Shown here one piece after another: positions 35,801 through 44,318 of a stretch of 64,000 nucleotides of DNA (positions are counted from its first letter, which is position 1; each line of letters starts with the position of its first letter). A program made the translations under genes and the position numbers. Under the pieces are notes generated by a model. It did no database searches, was not told the DNA's origin, and saw nothing but the letters and a program-made list of their open reading frames with translations. Origin of the DNA: Bacteroidales bacterium (GTDB taxonomy: Bacteria; Bacteroidota; Bacteroidia; Bacteroidales; JAIOZK01); assembly GCA_021740625.1 (NCBI GenBank), contig JAIOZK010000002.1, forward strand, positions 1 to 64,000. Reading direction: 5' to 3'.

Positions 35801-36742
35801 TTATTCAAGTGACAAATATGGGATTATTTTTTGGAAGAGGCTGTCGTTAACAGTTTTGAAATTCCTGAATTCGTCCAGGTTTTGTATGAGTCCCATCTCC
35901 CTGTGTTGGAAGATTTCTCTGGTCAGTTCATAAGAAAAATAAGGGTGCCTGAGTATCTCCTCGAATTCATGATAATTGACCCTGACTTTTTTGATCTTTG
36001 TCGTATCTACATGGATTTGATCAATGATCCCATCCAGCCTTATGCTGTCAAAACCATACACCTCCAGCAATTGATCTGTTGAAAAATATCCTCCGATCAG
36101 TTCGCAGTATTTGATGATGCGGGAGGCGAATACCGGTCCGATGCCATACAAATGCAACAGTTGTCCTGAATCGGCAGTATTCAGCTCAATCATGATTTGT
36201 TTTTTGGCGGGTTTCTTTTGATCCCGCATGGAAGTGTCTTTTTTAATACCAGGCGCTTTCTTCTTGTTGGATATAGCTTTTGTGTTTTCTTTTGTTTTAT
36301 GGGTAAAATTCTTTTCGATTGCAATATATGGTTCCAGCCTGTCATACATTTCCTCCGAAATACTGTAGATCTTTTTCAGGTCTTCTTTGCGATAAAACTT
36401 ACCGCCTGCTTTTTCATAATTTTTTATCACACGGATCTGTTTAATAGAAAGTCCCAGATTCTTCCATTTCTCAGCCGGAAGTCCGTTTGGATCAAACTGA
36501 AAATACACAATGCTATCCGTTTCTTCCTTGGCTGATAATAAAGAATCTTTCAGGGATTCCTGCAAAAGAAAACTATCAAGTCGCGCTATGAGGGCAGGAT
36601 CATTTCCCGCCGGGTTTTCAATCAGATAAGGCAGTGAAAGATTGATCAGCAGAACAAACAGGATCAATATCATCAAAATAAAGATACCCCTTCTTTCGGA
36701 TTTGTTGTAAATGAAGAATTTTTTCAGGTCATTCAGCATCAA
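35801..36742 (-). CDS. Helix-hairpin-helix (ComEA-like) membrane-anchored protein
   Basis: 313 residues. One N-terminal membrane helix (about 18-38) anchors a soluble part rich in helix-hairpin-helix modules. One is at about 85-130 (KNLGLSIKQIRVIKNYEKAG). The classic IELNTADSGQLLHLYGIGPV is at about 185-205, followed by LLEVYGFDS, HPYFSYELTREIFQHRE and NDSLFQKIIPYL. This is a repeated HhH set like ComEA or GspK types, which bind DNA non-specifically or pack as helical arrays. A role in DNA uptake is possible but unproven. It precedes the POT-like gene by 12 bases. Confidence 0.8.
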   Translation of the reverse strand: MMLNDLKKFFIYNKSERRGIFILMILILFVLLINLSLPYLIENPAGNDPALIARLDSFLLQESLKDSLLSAKEETDSIVYFQFDPNGLPAEKWKNLGLSIKQIRVIKNYEKAGGKFYRKEDLKKIYSISEEMYDRLEPYIAIEKNFTHKTKENTKAISNKKKAPGIKKDTSMRDQKKPAKKQIMIELNTADSGQLLHLYGIGPVFASRIIKYCELIGGYFSTDQLLEVYGFDSIRLDGIIDQIHVDTTKIKKVRVNYHEFEEILRHPYFSYELTREIFQHREMGLIQNLDEFRNFKTVNDSLFQKIIPYLSLE

Positions 36743-36806
36743 GCAGGTCTTTTAATGCTTAATACCTTTTAGGGTTTGTTTGTCCCAACCAAAATATTAA
36801 AATTAC

Positions 36807-37135
36807 CTAAAACAGGTCGAATCCCACCCGGAAACCTATGCTGTTCAGATTGCAGTTGAAAGCATTGGTTCTGGACATATCTGAAGAGCTGCTGTATCTT
36901 ACTTCCATCAAAAAATATTTGTCATTTTTCATTGGGAATTTCATTCCGAAGCCCAGGATGAGTCCGGCACCCGGCCAGACGATCTTATTTCGGTGAAATA
37001 GAAATGTTAGAAGATTTGTTAGCGAAGATCTCCACACCATCCTGTTTATGTTTGATGTATGTTACTGGTGAAATGAAGACACCAGCATCAATGTAAAGTT
37101 TCATTTTCTCAGACGGGATTTTCTGTTTAATAATC
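36807..37135 (-). pseudogene. Outer-membrane beta-barrel protein remnant
   Basis: Two frames must be joined to read this gene. The first has KQKIPSEKMKLYIDAGVF and ISPVTYIKHKQDG and meets a stop near 36985. A shift there gives IVWPGAGLILGFGMKFP, then YFLMEVRYSSS and GFRVGFDLF, a typical barrel end with a terminal phenylalanine. Together they match the C-terminal half of an OMP_b-brl-like porin domain, with no N-terminal signal peptide. An in-frame stop lies just before the remnant. It is a 5'-truncated, frameshifted pseudogene following the DUF3857 gene. Confidence 0.6.
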
Positions 37136-37152
37136 AGTCAAAATAAAATTTT

Positions 37153-39087
37153 CTAATTGTTCTTTTTCAGCACCATTTGATACCGGTCAACCGCAGCAAT
37201 TGAATTGAAGAATTCCACAAGTTCGGCATGTTTTTCAGCGGGATATTCAAATTTGTTTACTTTTAGTGAACGTGTGTAGATCAAGCTATCTCCCTTGTTC
37301 AAAACATTGCAATCCGCAGTATAGCTTCCGAATCCAGATTCTATGTTTACCGGATAGCCCGGCATGCTCTCAATATGAAAATCTTGCGGCAGGGCGATTT
37401 TTATTGTATCGGCATGCACATAGGGTGATTTGTTTTTTACAGGAAATATCCGCTTGTCATCTTTCGAATATTTATGGATATGTTCAATCACATTCGGACA
37501 GAAAAACAACCGGTTCATGGTTGTTGCTGCTATGTTTTCTACATCCAGGTCGAAAGCAAGGTCTATCACAGGGTCCATTGACGTGTATTGTCCAAATGCC
37601 AGATTATCTATACGAAATGATGGTAATTCGGTAAGTTGCCTGAACCAGTCGAAGGTTTGTTGTTGATCATAATCGCGGGAAACACGCATAGGCTTAACGA
37701 AACTGTTGCCTTTGAATATGATCTTTCCCGAAAACGCAGCATTACCTTCCTCATCCAGTGTGATGGACCCCCGGACCGATCGTGTATTGTTTTCTGCCTG
37801 TTCACCGGGTGTGCGTATGAGTTTACCTCCATTCTGCCGGCAAAAGAGTGCATGCCGATCAGAAGTAAAACTACCCAGATATCCGCATGGTAAGGACTGG
37901 GAAGTACATTCCAGCCATATCGTATCATTCTGTAATGGGACACAAAGAATGACATGGTTGAACTGGTTAACAGGAAAATCGGTAAGCATATCGGGCCTTG
38001 ATCTGCCGGCATTGACAAGGACAGGGTAAGAATCTATCCCTGCTATTTTGAGCAGGGTCTTCATATAATTGGTCAGGGCTTTGCAATCCCCGTACTTTTT
38101 ATCATGCACAAAATCAGCATCAAAGCACTGCCAGCCGCCAATACCAAGTTGTATACTCACATACCTGGTGTTTTCCTGTAAATAACGGTATAATTTACGG
38201 ATCAACTTATTTGTATCTTCAATTCCTGCAACTAAGTTTTGTATCTCCTGCTGGTGTTCTTCTGAGAGAGCATCTCTATCGCTGTTAAGATCTTTATAGA
38301 ATTTCCCGATGGACTCCCAGGACTCATTTTTACCACTGTATTGATCAATTTGAAAATGGCTGGGTTTAATATAAAGCATTGGGCTGATGTCATTTTTATG
38401 TGGCATCATGGGTTCCCAATCGAGGGCCCTTAGGTCTTCTGCAAGCCAGGTATAGATCGTCTTGTTATTGTAATACGAGATTTCCGGCTCAAGTTGGATA
38501 TTTCGGCCCATATAGTCAATTTCAAAACCTTGGGGAACTTCCACCGCGATCTGACTTTCTTCAACAGCAACTCTTTCATCAACAAAAAATTTCCATGGGG
38601 GATAAGCGATCAGGCCGTTGTAATGATAGCTCAGGTCTATCTCAATCGTATAGGGGTAGTCATTGTGAAAAATTTTCAGAATTTTTACACGGTTATCAGT
38701 ATATCCGGATGATCCGGCCGACAATGCATAATCCTTGATCTCATCACTCTTTGTATAGCGTACAAGTTCACCCAGGGAATTGTATATCCTGGCATTCAAT
38801 TGTCGTATCTGGGTAAATTGATCATAAAAGATCCTGATCTCACCCAGATGTCTTCCATCTTCATTCAAAATGGTCAAAGCCTGCTGAATGTCATATGAAG
38901 CCTGTTTCTCATTTTTTATATCCAGATATCCGTGATCGTACCTGACAATCGCATCAGCCCCCTGCAATAAGTCCTGGTTGATATGCAATACGGATAGATC
39001 TTCCCTGTTTCGCTGGGCCAAGGAACCCGAAGGCTCCATGATACACAGGATCATAAGCGGAAGAAAAAATAAATGATAATTACGCAT
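37153..39087 (-). CDS. DUF3857/transglutaminase-like exported protein
   Basis: 644 residues. A signal peptide (about 1-24) is followed by a DUF3857 beta-rich domain (about 30-245) and a transglutaminase-like domain (about 265-415). The catalytic triad appears intact: cysteine in KKYGDCKALTNYM (Cys335), histidine in QFNHVILCV (His378) and an acidic residue in IWLECTS near 392. The C-terminal 200 residues are another beta region. The function is unknown; papain-like folds of this class can be proteases, amidases or cross-linkers. The paralogue 13 bases upstream lacks the cysteine, suggesting that the pair divides catalytic and non-catalytic roles. Confidence 0.85.
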   Translation of the reverse strand: MRNYHLFFLPLMILCIMEPSGSLAQRNREDLSVLHINQDLLQGADAIVRYDHGYLDIKNEKQASYDIQQALTILNEDGRHLGEIRIFYDQFTQIRQLNARIYNSLGELVRYTKSDEIKDYALSAGSSGYTDNRVKILKIFHNDYPYTIEIDLSYHYNGLIAYPPWKFFVDERVAVEESQIAVEVPQGFEIDYMGRNIQLEPEISYYNNKTIYTWLAEDLRALDWEPMMPHKNDISPMLYIKPSHFQIDQYSGKNESWESIGKFYKDLNSDRDALSEEHQQEIQNLVAGIEDTNKLIRKLYRYLQENTRYVSIQLGIGGWQCFDADFVHDKKYGDCKALTNYMKTLLKIAGIDSYPVLVNAGRSRPDMLTDFPVNQFNHVILCVPLQNDTIWLECTSQSLPCGYLGSFTSDRHALFCRQNGGKLIRTPGEQAENNTRSVRGSITLDEEGNAAFSGKIIFKGNSFVKPMRVSRDYDQQQTFDWFRQLTELPSFRIDNLAFGQYTSMDPVIDLAFDLDVENIAATTMNRLFFCPNVIEHIHKYSKDDKRIFPVKNKSPYVHADTIKIALPQDFHIESMPGYPVNIESGFGSYTADCNVLNKGDSLIYTRSLKVNKFEYPAEKHAELVEFFNSIAAVDRYQMVLKKNN

Positions 39088-39099
39088 GGTTACAGTTTT

Positions 39100-41166
39100 C
39101 TATTCTGACGGGTCAGCTTTTTTCATTACAATTGGTTCTGCATGTTTTGCAACAATCTGATCAAACATTTTTTTCAAATATGGATATTCTTCTTCTGAGT
39201 AGATGGTTTTGTTGATCTTAAGGGTTGAGACCAGTTGTAGGTTCTGACCATTTTGTACCAGAAAATAAAGGTATTCGCCTCCTCCATTGGGCAGCAGCAA
39301 TTTGATGTTTTCCGGTTTTTCCAGAGATTCGTATCCATCCGGAATGCTCATATTCAGCACATAGGTTTCTTCAAAGGGGTAATTGAAATCGACCGGTATT
39401 TTCCGTTTTTCACGTTTGAGTTTATTCTCCTCAAGTCCGTAAAAAAGCATGGGGTTCAGATAGATCATATCACCTGTTGTTTGAGCCAGGCTGCTGGATT
39501 GGAACTTGATATATTCAGTGGTAATATCTGGATTCTCATTAAGATAAAAAGTATCTGTTTTAAAATCAATTGCTTTGTTGGTGTAATGACTGCTCAGATA
39601 GGTTTCCTTGTCTTTTTGATATGCTTTATTTTTATCCGTGGCATAATATCCTCCATTGGAGCTTTGCGCGTCACAGACCAGATTCATATCGTCGTCGAAC
39701 CTGGCTACAAGACTTGTTTTAAAATAGTTGGGGGTTGGATTTTGCAGGTCGATCCATTTGGTGGCTCCCTCAATCAAAACCAGGCCGCTGCCATTCAGGT
39801 CGTTTTTGGGCAACATGTTGTAAGGCAGATCCCCGTCAGTTGCATCCATCAGGTAGGCTGTATCATCAATAAGAGTATAATTGATCAAATGATTGAAATT
39901 TTCAACTACGGGATAGGCCTTTAATACTTTTCCGTGCGAACGTGTCGAAATAAGCACAGGATTGGATACGAGTCCGGCTTCACGCATCATCAGGGTGAGG
40001 ATAAGATTGATCTCTGCACTGTTACCGCTTCTTTCCTCAAATGCAGTATTCAGATTATCGTAAGTCCCGTATCTGTATGAACCATCCCATTCCATGGCCT
40101 TTGATACAAAATCATAGATTTTTTTCATCTTTTCTTTGGGGTCGCTGATGCCTGCAATGATGTCGTCGGTTTGTTTCTTTACTGTGCGGTTTCTGTTCAA
40201 TTGACGGCCGATCTTTTCGTGATCCATCAGTTCTTTGCACAGGTAGTCCCAGGAAGTAAAGTATTTTTCATACACATAGCCCGGAACTTCCTGCTCTGCA
40301 AGCTGGAATTTTATTTTGGCGATATAATCATCTAGGGTTGGTATAAAAGGAATATCCTTGAGAGGAGGAACATTTTCCATGATATAAACTGTTTCAGTAC
40401 CATGGTATTCATGTTTGACAAAATTGTTTTCCATGCTTTTTTGACCACGACGCACATTGTAGTTCCTGTGAGCAATTTCCTCCGCCCTGTTCATAACATG
40501 TTTTTGTTTCTGAAATGTAAAGACATCCCGGAAGCTTTCTTCGCTTTTTTTGTCCATCTCTTCCATCCCCTGGTAAAAGGTGGCATACCTGAAATATTCA
40601 GGGATGCGTGTAGTGAACTTGCTGTACAGTACGGGTATGGATCGTTGAAAGGTCCAGTCTCTGAATGCGATGAAATCTGATGAAATGATGGAGTATTCGT
40701 ATTCAATCACAGAACCGGCTTTTACCGAAGGCATGGAAAACTTGATCTGGTTCCAGTGCTCACTTGTATTCTCATCATAGATATCCCTGTTCTTGAGTTT
40801 ATCTTTTGAAATTTTTCCTTTCTCATCGATGTTGTAAGTAAAACCGTTTACTGTGTTCACCTTTTCATATTGCTGGTAAGCATAATAAGGAATTTCAACA
40901 TCAGCCCACTCATATCCTTCTTTGGAAAGGATCCTGATCCTTACCTGCCGGTTGTAAACAAGTTTGATTTCATTTTCAATGACCTTGAAGACCGCATCAC
41001 CGATATCAAATAAGACCACAGCGGGAGCATCGGGATATTCTTCTTCAACACTAAGTTCAAAGTCGATTTTTTCAACATCTTTCCATTTGGTACTTACGGT
41101 TTGTGAAAATAGCCTCGCCTCAAGGCACACCAATGCCAGGGCAATTAAGAGAATTGATTTTTTCAT
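39100..41166 (-). CDS. DUF3857/transglutaminase-like protein, catalytic Cys replaced
   Basis: 688 residues. A signal peptide (about 1-21) is followed by the DUF3857 domain (about 30-270) and a transglutaminase-like domain (about 290-450). In the place of the nucleophile the sequence reads ERSGNSAEINLIL, with a serine (Ser383) where GDC normally sits. Histidine (FNHLINY near 425) and aspartate (LMDATDGDL near 438) are present. It is probably not an active cysteine enzyme, though a serine nucleophile cannot be excluded. It is the first gene of the two-gene unit, with a 12-base gap to the intact paralogue. Confidence 0.85.
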   Translation of the reverse strand: MKKSILLIALALVCLEARLFSQTVSTKWKDVEKIDFELSVEEEYPDAPAVVLFDIGDAVFKVIENEIKLVYNRQVRIRILSKEGYEWADVEIPYYAYQQYEKVNTVNGFTYNIDEKGKISKDKLKNRDIYDENTSEHWNQIKFSMPSVKAGSVIEYEYSIISSDFIAFRDWTFQRSIPVLYSKFTTRIPEYFRYATFYQGMEEMDKKSEESFRDVFTFQKQKHVMNRAEEIAHRNYNVRRGQKSMENNFVKHEYHGTETVYIMENVPPLKDIPFIPTLDDYIAKIKFQLAEQEVPGYVYEKYFTSWDYLCKELMDHEKIGRQLNRNRTVKKQTDDIIAGISDPKEKMKKIYDFVSKAMEWDGSYRYGTYDNLNTAFEERSGNSAEINLILTLMMREAGLVSNPVLISTRSHGKVLKAYPVVENFNHLINYTLIDDTAYLMDATDGDLPYNMLPKNDLNGSGLVLIEGATKWIDLQNPTPNYFKTSLVARFDDDMNLVCDAQSSNGGYYATDKNKAYQKDKETYLSSHYTNKAIDFKTDTFYLNENPDITTEYIKFQSSSLAQTTGDMIYLNPMLFYGLEENKLKREKRKIPVDFNYPFEETYVLNMSIPDGYESLEKPENIKLLLPNGGGEYLYFLVQNGQNLQLVSTLKINKTIYSEEEYPYLKKMFDQIVAKHAEPIVMKKADPSE

Positions 41167-41225
41167 AGCATAAGGGTTTTTGTAAAGATTAATCTGTTAT
41201 GGTTTTTATAATTAGTTATTACGAT

Positions 41226-42578
41226 TTAAATTCGGATTATTCCAATCCCATGCATAAAAACAAGTGCAATGGCGATGGGTGCAACAAAGCGCACGATAAT
41301 CAAAAATACTTTGTATAATCTTACCTTTAAGATTCCGGAGTTGGAGATTTCGTCATAAACATTTTGCCTGCCCAGGAACCATCCCACAAAAATAACGATT
41401 AGCAAGCCACCCAGTGGCAGCAGGATGTTGGCAGATGTAAAATTAAAGATCTCGAACAGGTCAAGCCCTTGCAGGGGACCGAAAGAGAGGGTGCAGAAAA
41501 TACCCAGAAAGCCAATAGAGCTTGCGGCAATGACCGTAGCGATTTTCCTGCCTACGCCGAGTTCTTCTGAGAAATATGCAACCACAACTTCAAGCACAGA
41601 TATGGTAGAGGTGAGGGCTGCCACGATCAGGAGAAAACAAAATAACAACTGGAAGGCAAATCCTCCGGGCATTTCATTGAATATCAATGGCAGGATCTTG
41701 AACACCAGTCCTTCTCCGCTGGTATTGGGTTCCACTCCAAAGGCGAACATGGCCGGGAAAATTGCAACACCTGCCAGGATGGCAATGGCCGTGTCGGCAG
41801 CAGAAACTTCGAAAGCTGTTGTGGAGAGGTTTTCTTTTTTGTTGATGTAAGAACCATAGGTGATCAGGGTACCCATTCCAATGCTCAGGGAGAAAAAGGC
41901 CTGGCCCAGGGCTTCCAGAACGGTGCTGGTGTCAATCTTGCTAAAATCCGGATTGAACAGGAAATTGAGACCTTCACCGGCACCTTCCAGGGTGACCGAG
42001 CGAATTCCCAACACAATGATGATCAACAGCAAAATGGGCATCAGGATTTTAGCATACCGCTCGATGCCATGTCTTACTCCTGAATAAACGATCCAGGCGG
42101 TCAGGAACATGAAAATCACCTGGAAAATCACTGGCTTAAAACCAAGGGAAACAAAACTGTCGAACATATTACTCAGTTGTTCCGGTGTTTTGCCTGCGTA
42201 ATTGTTGGATATGGCATTGATGAGATATTCCAGGGTCCATCCGGCAACCGTGCTGTAAAAGGCCAGGATCATAAATGCTGCTGCAATGCCCATCAATCCG
42301 ATCAGGTACCAGGGTTGTTTGGGTTTCAATAACTTGAATGATCCGTATGCGTTTCGCTGAGCTCGACGTCCGATGGTGAATTCCGACAACATCACAGGTA
42401 CGCCTATTAACACGATAAAACCCACGTAAATAAGCAAAAAAGCGCCGCCACCGTTCTCACCTGCTACATAAGGAAATCTCCAGATGTTACCCAATCCTAT
42501 TGCCGAACCGGCTGCTGCAGCGATTACTCCGATTCTGGAACCAAAGCTGTCGCGCTTTGTGAAGTCAAATTTTGCCAT
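41226..42578 (-). CDS. Sodium-dependent transporter of the NSS (SLC6) family
   Basis: A 450-residue, 12-helix LeuT-fold transporter. GSAIGLGNIWRFPYVAGENG (about 25-44) is the unwound helix 1 that binds Na+ and the substrate, and GGGAFLLIY follows it. Later helices include the SLSIGMGTLITYGSY helix-6 region near 235. Substrates of bacterial relatives are amino acids such as tryptophan, tyrosine or leucine. It closes a three-gene run of Na+-coupled amino-acid carriers, lying 57 bases after the AGCS gene at 42636-44318. Confidence 0.93.
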   Translation of the reverse strand: MAKFDFTKRDSFGSRIGVIAAAAGSAIGLGNIWRFPYVAGENGGGAFLLIYVGFIVLIGVPVMLSEFTIGRRAQRNAYGSFKLLKPKQPWYLIGLMGIAAAFMILAFYSTVAGWTLEYLINAISNNYAGKTPEQLSNMFDSFVSLGFKPVIFQVIFMFLTAWIVYSGVRHGIERYAKILMPILLLIIIVLGIRSVTLEGAGEGLNFLFNPDFSKIDTSTVLEALGQAFFSLSIGMGTLITYGSYINKKENLSTTAFEVSAADTAIAILAGVAIFPAMFAFGVEPNTSGEGLVFKILPLIFNEMPGGFAFQLLFCFLLIVAALTSTISVLEVVVAYFSEELGVGRKIATVIAASSIGFLGIFCTLSFGPLQGLDLFEIFNFTSANILLPLGGLLIVIFVGWFLGRQNVYDEISNSGILKVRLYKVFLIIVRFVAPIAIALVFMHGIGIIRI

Positions 42579-42635
42579 ATCCCATTTTGATTTGGATGGT
42601 CATTCCGGTACAATGATACAAAAAACTTTATATGC

Positions 42636-44318
42636 TTATTTTGCTTTATTTATACTTTTTATCGTCCCCGACCTTATTTTTTCCCAGTATAAATTCAGGT
42701 CTTTTTTCACCTCTGGGGCCATGATGAGCAGTCCAATAATATTTGGGAAAGCCATACAGAGTACCATCATGTCCGAAAAATCCATGACAGAGCGCAAACT
42801 TGAAGCAGATCCGATCACGATGCAGGCAAGAAACAACAGGCGATAAATTGTGTCGGTTACCGTTCTGGTGCCGAATAGTTTCTCACTCCATCCCCCGAAC
42901 AAATAGTCAAATCCTTTTTGCCCATAATACGACCAGGAAATCAGGGTGCTAAAAGCAAAAAGGGTAACTGCGATAAGCAAGAGGTATGGAAACCACGAGA
43001 ACACCGATCCAAAAGCTGCTGATGTCAGGCTTACGCCTTCAACACCGGAAGTGTCATCATAAAACCCGGTAAAAATGATCACCAGGGCTGTCATGGTACA
43101 AACCACGATGGTGTCGACAAAAGGTTCCAGCAAGGCAACAATGCCTTCGCTGACAGGTTCGCTGGTCCGTGCCGCGGAATGGGCAATGGAAGCAGATCCG
43201 ACACCGGCTTCATTCGAAAATGCTCCTCGCTGGAAGCCCCAAACCAGCACCCCCACAAAACCTCCTTTCATGGCATCCGCCGAAAAAGCACCATTGAAGA
43301 TCAGGCCGAAAGCTTCCCCTGTTTTATCATAATTCATGAAGATGATGACCAGGGCGGTGAGTACATACAGCAAGGCCATGAAAGGCACGATGCGGGAAGT
43401 AACCCTGGCAATGCTTTTGATGCCTCCGATGATCACGAGTCCTACAAAAAAAGCAAGTACCAGTCCGTACCAGGCACCATGTTTTGCCATTGCAGGAAAG
43501 AAGGAAGTGAATTGTTCGAATGCCTGGTTGGCTTGCAGCATATTGCCTCCGCCAAATGATCCGCCGATCACCAGCACGGCAAAAGTTGCGGCAAGAAAAT
43601 ATCCCAGCCAGGCGAGTTTTCTTTTCTTCAGGCCATTTTTAAGATAATACATGGCCCCTCCGGAAACCCTTCCTTTTTTATCGATCTTACGATACTTTAC
43701 ACCCAGCGTGCATTCTACGAATTTTGACGACATGCCGAGGAAACCTGCCAGCATCATCCACAGGGTGGCACCGGGGCCTCCAATGGAAACGGCCAGGGCA
43801 ACACCGGCGATATTGCCCAGCCCCACCGTTGCGCTCAGTGCTGTGGTCAGGGCTTGGAAATGAGACACTTCACCGCCCGAGCCGGGCTTGTCATATTTTC
43901 CCCTGATCAGTTGTATGGCATGCCGGAAAGCCCGGATGTTGATGAACCTCATAAAAATGGTAAAGAAAAGTCCGCCAAAGATCAGCCATACGACAATGAG
44001 TTTCAAAGGTGCCTCTACTTTGTTGCCCTTTTCATCGATTATGGGATTTCCTTTCTCATCCCTGACAACGGGATCATAAATACCAACAGCAGAAAAAGGA
44101 TCCCAGAACAGAACATCTCCCAGCACTTTTACAAAGGGTGTAAAAACATGATCGATGCGCTGGCTGAAAGTGGTATCCTTTGTTTGTAAATCAGACAGTT
44201 TTTGCAGATAATCAGGATCTTCAAATTTGGGATCTGTCTGAGCATGTGAATCTATTATAAAGGCAGAGAAAAAGCACAGCAATAAAAGCAAGCCTTTTAT
44301 TTCCCCGGGCATCTTCAT
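42636..44318 (-). CDS. Alanine/glycine:cation symporter (AGCS), extended N-terminus
   Basis: A 560-residue Na+- or H+-coupled alanine/glycine carrier. The AGCS signature region is HFQALTTALSATVGLGNIAG (about 153-172), followed by GGPGATLWMMLAGFLGM. GAFSNEAGVGSASIAHSAA lies near 365. Unusually, the protein begins with what looks like a cleavable signal peptide (ending DSHAQ, about residue 26). About 80 residues of periplasmic segment follow, including GKWLF-free spacer DPVVRDEKGNPIIDEKGNKV, before the first core helix at about 107. It overlaps the next AGCS gene by four bases. Confidence 0.92.
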   Translation of the reverse strand: MKMPGEIKGLLLLLCFFSAFIIDSHAQTDPKFEDPDYLQKLSDLQTKDTTFSQRIDHVFTPFVKVLGDVLFWDPFSAVGIYDPVVRDEKGNPIIDEKGNKVEAPLKLIVVWLIFGGLFFTIFMRFINIRAFRHAIQLIRGKYDKPGSGGEVSHFQALTTALSATVGLGNIAGVALAVSIGGPGATLWMMLAGFLGMSSKFVECTLGVKYRKIDKKGRVSGGAMYYLKNGLKKRKLAWLGYFLAATFAVLVIGGSFGGGNMLQANQAFEQFTSFFPAMAKHGAWYGLVLAFFVGLVIIGGIKSIARVTSRIVPFMALLYVLTALVIIFMNYDKTGEAFGLIFNGAFSADAMKGGFVGVLVWGFQRGAFSNEAGVGSASIAHSAARTSEPVSEGIVALLEPFVDTIVVCTMTALVIIFTGFYDDTSGVEGVSLTSAAFGSVFSWFPYLLLIAVTLFAFSTLISWSYYGQKGFDYLFGGWSEKLFGTRTVTDTIYRLLFLACIVIGSASSLRSVMDFSDMMVLCMAFPNIIGLLIMAPEVKKDLNLYWEKIRSGTIKSINKAK

